A stretch of 64,000 nucleotides of DNA from Selaginella moellendorffii. Its lineage: Eukaryota; Streptophyta; Lycopodiopsida; Selaginellales; Selaginellaceae. Below are positions 60,311 through 64,000 of the stretch, piece by piece. Location of the stretch: contig NW_003314300.1 of assembly GCF_000143415.4 (NCBI RefSeq), positions 166,908-230,907 of the forward strand, in the 5' to 3' direction. The translations under genes were made by a program, and so were the position numbers. Position 1 is the first letter of the stretch; each line of letters starts with the position of its first letter. Under the pieces are notes generated by a model. It did no database searches. It was not told where the DNA came from and worked only from the letters and a program-made list of their open reading frames with translations.

Positions 60311-61087
60311 GATTAACTAAGAGTTTTATTAGATTAGTTTTTTGAACCACTATAAAAATAGGGTTTTGAGGATTTTGTACTCAAATTGTTGTATACGAAC
60401 CATTTTTTCTTCTCTATTATTTTAGTATTTCATTAATAATTTTATCTTCTTTTGACGACAATGAATTATAATCCATTATCAATCTTTTGAAATTTTGTTA
60501 TGGAAAATGATAAGCTTTCTTGTAATAGAAGTGTTGAAGCATGGAGCCAAAGGGATTTTACCAGCCTTTAGAAGATGCTAGATTATGTATTATTTGACCA
60601 TTTATCTCTATCTAAAAGAGGAATTAAAAGCTTCAAATTCAAGAAGTGAGGAAAGAGTATGTAGGATTTCAAAAGAAATTAATTGAGTGCATAGAAGATA
60701 TATTTGTAATTTCAGGGAAATGTGTGACTTTGTACAACTTTTATGTGTGCTTATTTAACAATCTAATGCTTTAAATAGAACTTTAAACAAGGTTTGTCCT
60801 CATTACAAAAGAATTAAAGTTTAATTATAGGATATCCTAGAATATACATGAATATTCTAGGAAGCAAATAAAAAATTCTTGGTCAAAAACTTTAAGTGTT
60901 CTTCTGCTAGATTTAAGAATTAGCATAAATACCTAAGTTTAACTAATTTTTAGTAGTGGTATTAATACTTTTAAAAATATATTTTAAAGTATAAATAGAC
61001 TCTAAAATTGTTAGATATGAGCATTAATATTAATATTTTATTTAACCAAATGCATGCTATAGTAGACATAGAAGGCATAAAATCTTT
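60311..61087. other. AT-rich sequence upstream of the lectin-like gene
   Basis: Very AT-rich, without a supportable ORF. It is mostly absent from the left arm, so it was inserted here or deleted there. It is the likely promoter region of the lectin-like gene. Confidence 0.45.
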
Positions 61088-62068
61088 TTGACAGATCAAT
61101 TTTTCAATATGGTCTTAAATATTTGTTTCATCTTTGAAATATTAGCTTTAATTTTACCTATATTTAGTCAGCAACCACCACCACCACATAGATATCCCCC
61201 TCAGCCTGTAACCATTTTTGTTGCAAGATTAAATGCCATATCTTTATTGGAGTTCAATGAAGTTATAAATTCAATTGATACTTATATTTATTCTACTTAT
61301 ACTCATGATGGAATATTTGGAATTGGAAGTAATTCTATTGTAGTCACTTTAAATCGAAACTTAGTCAGAATCTCATTTCACATCGTTGCCCCACTTTTTA
61401 TGGGTGGGATTTGTGTGGCTGATCCGTCTATACCAATTGGCTTCCCCTCGTATATTGTGCGACAAGCATTTATATCTATTAGAAATCAAATAGTTACAGA
61501 TGCTACAGTTATTTCTTACAGAACAAGAGTAAGTTTTTATGCAGAGATACGCACAGAATTTATGAATTTTGCAATAGCCTATGAACTAATAAGACTACAA
61601 ACTGATTTACAATACAGTAGTAGTTATCATCTGAAAATACCAGATAGTATTTATCATGAAGATCATGATATAAGTGATTGTTGGAGCTTTGGATTTTCTC
61701 TTATAAGCAACAATAATAAAGTTCCAGGATCATATCTTCCAGCTGGAAATAGTTTAAACTCCATAAATGGGTTATACAGGCTCACCATACAACCTAATGA
61801 TTGCAAACTAGTATTAGTTAATAAAAGAGATGGTGTGATCTTGTGGAGTAGTAGTCATTCTTATGAGCCTGTTGTTGGATGTTTTGCACATCTTCAACAT
61901 AATGGGAAGCTTGTCATAAAAAGCACTGCAAATAATATTTTTTGGGAGACTGATGTAGAATGTAGATTGAAAGATTGTTTTATAATTGCAAGTCTTGTGG
62001 TAAAAGGGGAAGGGACTGTATTCATTTATAACTTAGAAACTCAAATAGTGTTATGGAAAGCTATCTAG
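61088..62068 (+). CDS. secreted protein with C-terminal B-lectin-like domain
   Basis: This is an intronless 326-aa frame. Residues 1-28 form a hydrophobic signal sequence (MVLNICFIFEILALILPIFS), followed by a Pro/His stretch (QQPPPPHRYPPQP). Residues about 40-170 form a domain I do not recognise (VAPLFMGGICVADPSIPIGF, ISYRTRVSFYAEIRTEF). Residues about 195-326 resemble a bulb-type (GNA, B-lectin) beta-prism: AGNSLNSINGLYRLTIQPND, LVLVNKRDGVILWSS, HLQHNGKLVIKS and VVKGEGTVFIYNLETQIVLW. The canonical mannose motif QxDxNxVxY is altered in all three repeats, so classical mannose binding is doubtful. Coding sequence is unusually AT-rich compared with neighbours. The left arm of the duplication holds a truncated copy. 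It is not proven to be expressed. Confidence 0.65.
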   Translation: MTDQFFNMVLNICFIFEILALILPIFSQQPPPPHRYPPQPVTIFVARLNAISLLEFNEVINSIDTYIYSTYTHDGIFGIGSNSIVVTLNRNLVRISFHIVAPLFMGGICVADPSIPIGFPSYIVRQAFISIRNQIVTDATVISYRTRVSFYAEIRTEFMNFAIAYELIRLQTDLQYSSSYHLKIPDSIYHEDHDISDCWSFGFSLISNNNKVPGSYLPAGNSLNSINGLYRLTIQPNDCKLVLVNKRDGVILWSSSHSYEPVVGCFAHLQHNGKLVIKSTANNIFWETDVECRLKDCFIIASLVVKGEGTVFIYNLETQIVLWKAI

Positions 62069-62343
62069 TAAAAGTTGTAGAATATTGTCAAGTATCTAGA
62101 GACTAAACTTAAATATTGCGACGTTTTAAGAAAGGATTACCATAATTCAAATAACCAACAGCCCAACCAATTGCTCAGATCTAAATGACTAAGATAAAGC
62201 ATACAGATTTTCAGTTGGTGGCACTCAAATTTTATATTAATTTTTCAGAAAGAGTAGTTTCGTAATATGGTTTAGCGTGGCAAACAAAAGAAACATTTTG
62301 AAAAGATGCATGGGAATATACTCTCGCATTTGGAGATAGGGTT
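62069..62343. other. spacer between the lectin-like gene and bL35c
   Basis: Short non-coding spacer with the bL35c 5' flank. AGGGTT lies at 62338-62343, directly before its ATG. Confidence 0.4.
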
Positions 62344-62856
62344 ATGGCGGCCTCCTCTTTCGTTTGCTCGCCTTCCAGCGTCTTCGCTAGGCCTCCTCCC
62401 ACTACCGCTAGCGCTGGAGGTCTGTGCTCGGCTTTCAGGGGCCTCAGCTTGGCCAGGCACCATTCTTTCACTCCAATCAAGCAGCAGCAGAGCATTTCTC
62501 GCGTCGCTACCACGGTCAGCAAGCTCAAGACTCACAAGGTCCGTGTCGAATCTCTCTCTTGTTTAGAGAAGCGCTTGAGAAACGCTGCTTTGATTGCTTC
62601 TCTAGGCCTCAGCAAAGCGTTTCAAGGTGACTGGAGGCGGCATTTTGATGCGCAGGAGGGCTGGCAAGCAGCATCTCTTGGTGAAGAAGAATTCCAAGCG
62701 TAGAAAGCGCCTCTCGAAACTGGTTCGCTACGAAAAACTTCGCTCTCTTCTCGATTGAGACGCTCATGCCATCTTCCTTCTCTCCAGGTTCCGGTGAAAA
62801 GGAGCGACTACACAGGCATCGTACGAGCCTGCCCCTACATGAAAGTAAAGAGGTGA
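62344..62856 (+). CDS. plastid ribosomal protein bL35 precursor
   Basis: Three exons (62344-62538, 62606-62722, 62788-62856) give 126 aa. Residues 1 to about 55 are Ser- and Ala-rich with few acidic residues, a typical chloroplast transit peptide. The mature part begins near KLKTHK and continues ASAKRFKVTGGG, ILMRRRAGKQHLLVKKN, SKRRKRLSKL and ends VPVKRSDYTGIVRACPYMKV KR. This is the bL35 signature (KxKTHxxxxKRFK…GKxHLL..K). The protein is a component of the 50S subunit of the plastid ribosome. Exon 3 is small (22 codons plus stop). The gene converges on the PPR gene, with 132 bp between stops. Confidence 0.93.
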
Positions 62857-62988
62857 GAGCTCCCAAAAATCGTTTTTTTCTCGAGCATCTGGAGACCATT
62901 CCTTCCTTTTTCCAGGAGAAACCTCTTGCGCTCGGCAAGGAGAGCTCTTACTCCGGCAGTAGCAGCACCATCGCCACCACCACCACCA

Positions 62989-64000
62989 TCAAGCGATCAA
63001 GACACGCCGTCGGCTTAGCCTCCGTAAGCTATTCTCCTGAAAGATGTTTGCCAGGAGCACGTAACCAGCCGAGTCCTTTGGACTCAAATCCATCACACTC
63101 TTGGCCGCCAGTGTCCCATGGTTGAGTTGCTTGAAGCTGCTGCAAGCTCCAAGCAGCGATCTCCACTCCAGAACATCCGGCTCAAAAGGCATGCTGATGA
63201 TCAGATCCCTCGCGTCTTGCACGTATCCCCCGCGGCTCAACAGGTCCACCATGCACGAGAAGTGCTGCTTCGCGGGCTTGAGACCATAATCCTGGCTCAT
63301 CGACACAAAGCAGCACCTCCCAGCGTAAACTCTTCCAAAGTGAGCGCAAGCCAAGAGATGGACGATGAAGCACACCGGATCCGGCCTCTCCACCGTCACC
63401 ATCTCGTCCACGACACGAAAGACTTGGTCGAATCTCCCGTTCAAAGCGCTCACCACCAGCATTGCGCTCCATGCTACCGAGTCACGACTGGGCATACCAT
63501 CGAACATCCTCTTGGCGACGCCGATATGCCCGTTCTGCCCATAGCCGGCTAGCACCGCCGTCCACGACACGATGTCCCACTCGGGCATCTCCCTGAGCAA
63601 AACGCTAGATTCCAAAAGATGCCCGTTTTGGGCATATGCTGCCGCCATGGAACTCCAAGCCACTGTGTCCCTCTCGGGCATGGTGTCAAAGACACACTTT
63701 GCTTCCTCTACATGGCCTGCCCGAGCATACGCCGATAAGAGAGCCGACCATGAAACAATATCCTGCTCGGGCAGAGCATCAAAGCTTTCCTTTGCGTGTG
63801 CGAGATCCCCAGAAGCAGTATATGCAGCAAGCATGGCAGTCCCACTGATGGAGTCGTGCTCGGCCATGGCATCAAACACCAACTTTGCCTCGTCAAATCT
63901 AGACGCCGACGAGAAGAGCTTGAGCATCTCGGTGGCCTGGATCAAGCTCCAATGCGGCATCTCCTGGAGCAAAACTTTTGCCTCATCGACGTCTTGAGCA
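62989..64000 (-). CDS. PPR protein, 3' part, runs off the window
   Basis: The frame stays open to the window edge at 64000 (…AQDVDEAKVLLQEMP), so the N-terminus is missing; 337 codons are visible. They contain S-type PPR repeats (QDIVSWSALLSAYARAGHVE, RDTVAWSSMAAAYAQNGHL, WDIVSWTAVLAGYGQNGHIG, RDSVAWSAMLVV), then L2/S2-like repeats (KPAKQHFSCMVDLLSRGGYV) and an E-domain start (EPDVLEWRSLLGACSSFKQL, DSAGYVLLANIF). It ends with NSLRRLSRRRVLIA and a stop without a DYW domain. It resembles the PPR gene at 4.4-6.0 kb in repeat type and is also intronless over the visible part. An organellar RNA-binding role is inferred. Confidence 0.85.
   Translation of the reverse strand, partial: AQDVDEAKVLLQEMPHWSLIQATEMLKLFSSASRFDEAKLVFDAMAEHDSISGTAMLAAYTASGDLAHAKESFDALPEQDIVSWSALLSAYARAGHVEEAKCVFDTMPERDTVAWSSMAAAYAQNGHLLESSVLLREMPEWDIVSWTAVLAGYGQNGHIGVAKRMFDGMPSRDSVAWSAMLVVSALNGRFDQVFRVVDEMVTVERPDPVCFIVHLLACAHFGRVYAGRCCFVSMSQDYGLKPAKQHFSCMVDLLSRGGYVQDARDLIISMPFEPDVLEWRSLLGACSSFKQLNHGTLAAKSVMDLSPKDSAGYVLLANIFQENSLRRLSRRRVLIA

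Larger units (their letters stand above)
54880..61560 (-). repeat. right arm of the large inverted duplication
   Basis: This is the reverse-complement partner of 16708-22400. It is about 1 kb longer than the left arm, mainly because of an AT-rich segment at about 60311-61080 and deletions in the left copy. The inner end is at about 54880 (TTGCTTTACAAGTAAC matches GTTACTTGTAAAGCAA at about 22400). The outer end lies inside the lectin gene at about 61560. Confidence 0.9.

Overview
This is nuclear DNA of a land plant. Genes carry mostly very short GT-AG introns (46-72 nt in the 13-exon sacsin-like gene), there are several intronless S-type PPR genes, and a plastid bL35 precursor, plant sucrose transporters and a class III peroxidase are present. 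Short introns plus abundant PPR genes fit a lycophyte such as Selaginella; that assignment is inference. Exon coordinates were assembled by hand from splice signals, reading phase and family conservation. Layout: 0.3-15.6 kb is gene-dense: a GIY-YIG-like protein, a GIL1/DUF641 protein (minus), a PPR protein, a sucrose transporter, COQ2-type polyprenyltransferase, a second sucrose transporter, and an intronless SNF2 ATPase. 23.0-42.5 kb is also gene-dense: a peroxidase, a 14-kb sacsin/RING gene (about 4,501 aa), a KAB1-type aldo-keto reductase, a conserved protein of unknown function and a PI-PLC X-domain protein (minus). 42.6-54.5 kb is AT-rich and repeat-rich, with decayed LINE, Ty3/gypsy and Ty1/copia remains, SINE-like and tandem repeats, unusual inverted repeats and a decayed PPR copy. 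61.1-64.0 kb has an AT-rich B-lectin-like gene, plastid ribosomal protein bL35 and the 3' part of another PPR gene (minus). The most striking structure is a large inverted duplication. About 16.7-22.4 kb reappears in reverse order and orientation at about 54.9-61.6 kb, enclosing a spacer of about 32.5 kb. Each arm holds, in mirror order, part of the lectin gene, unidentified exon-like fragments, a 370-bp repeat, an Orn/Lys/Arg-decarboxylase pseudogene, a PPR pseudogene and a second copy of the 370-bp repeat. The arms differ by many substitutions and indels, so this is not a simple assembly duplicate. The lectin gene is full length only in the right arm; the left copy is cut inside the ORF. The decarboxylase relics of both arms lack the segment that should hold the PLP-binding lysine. 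The genes do not form one pathway. Notable local arrangements are two sucrose transporter paralogues flanking a ubiquinone-synthesis gene, and the retroelement island beside the right arm.
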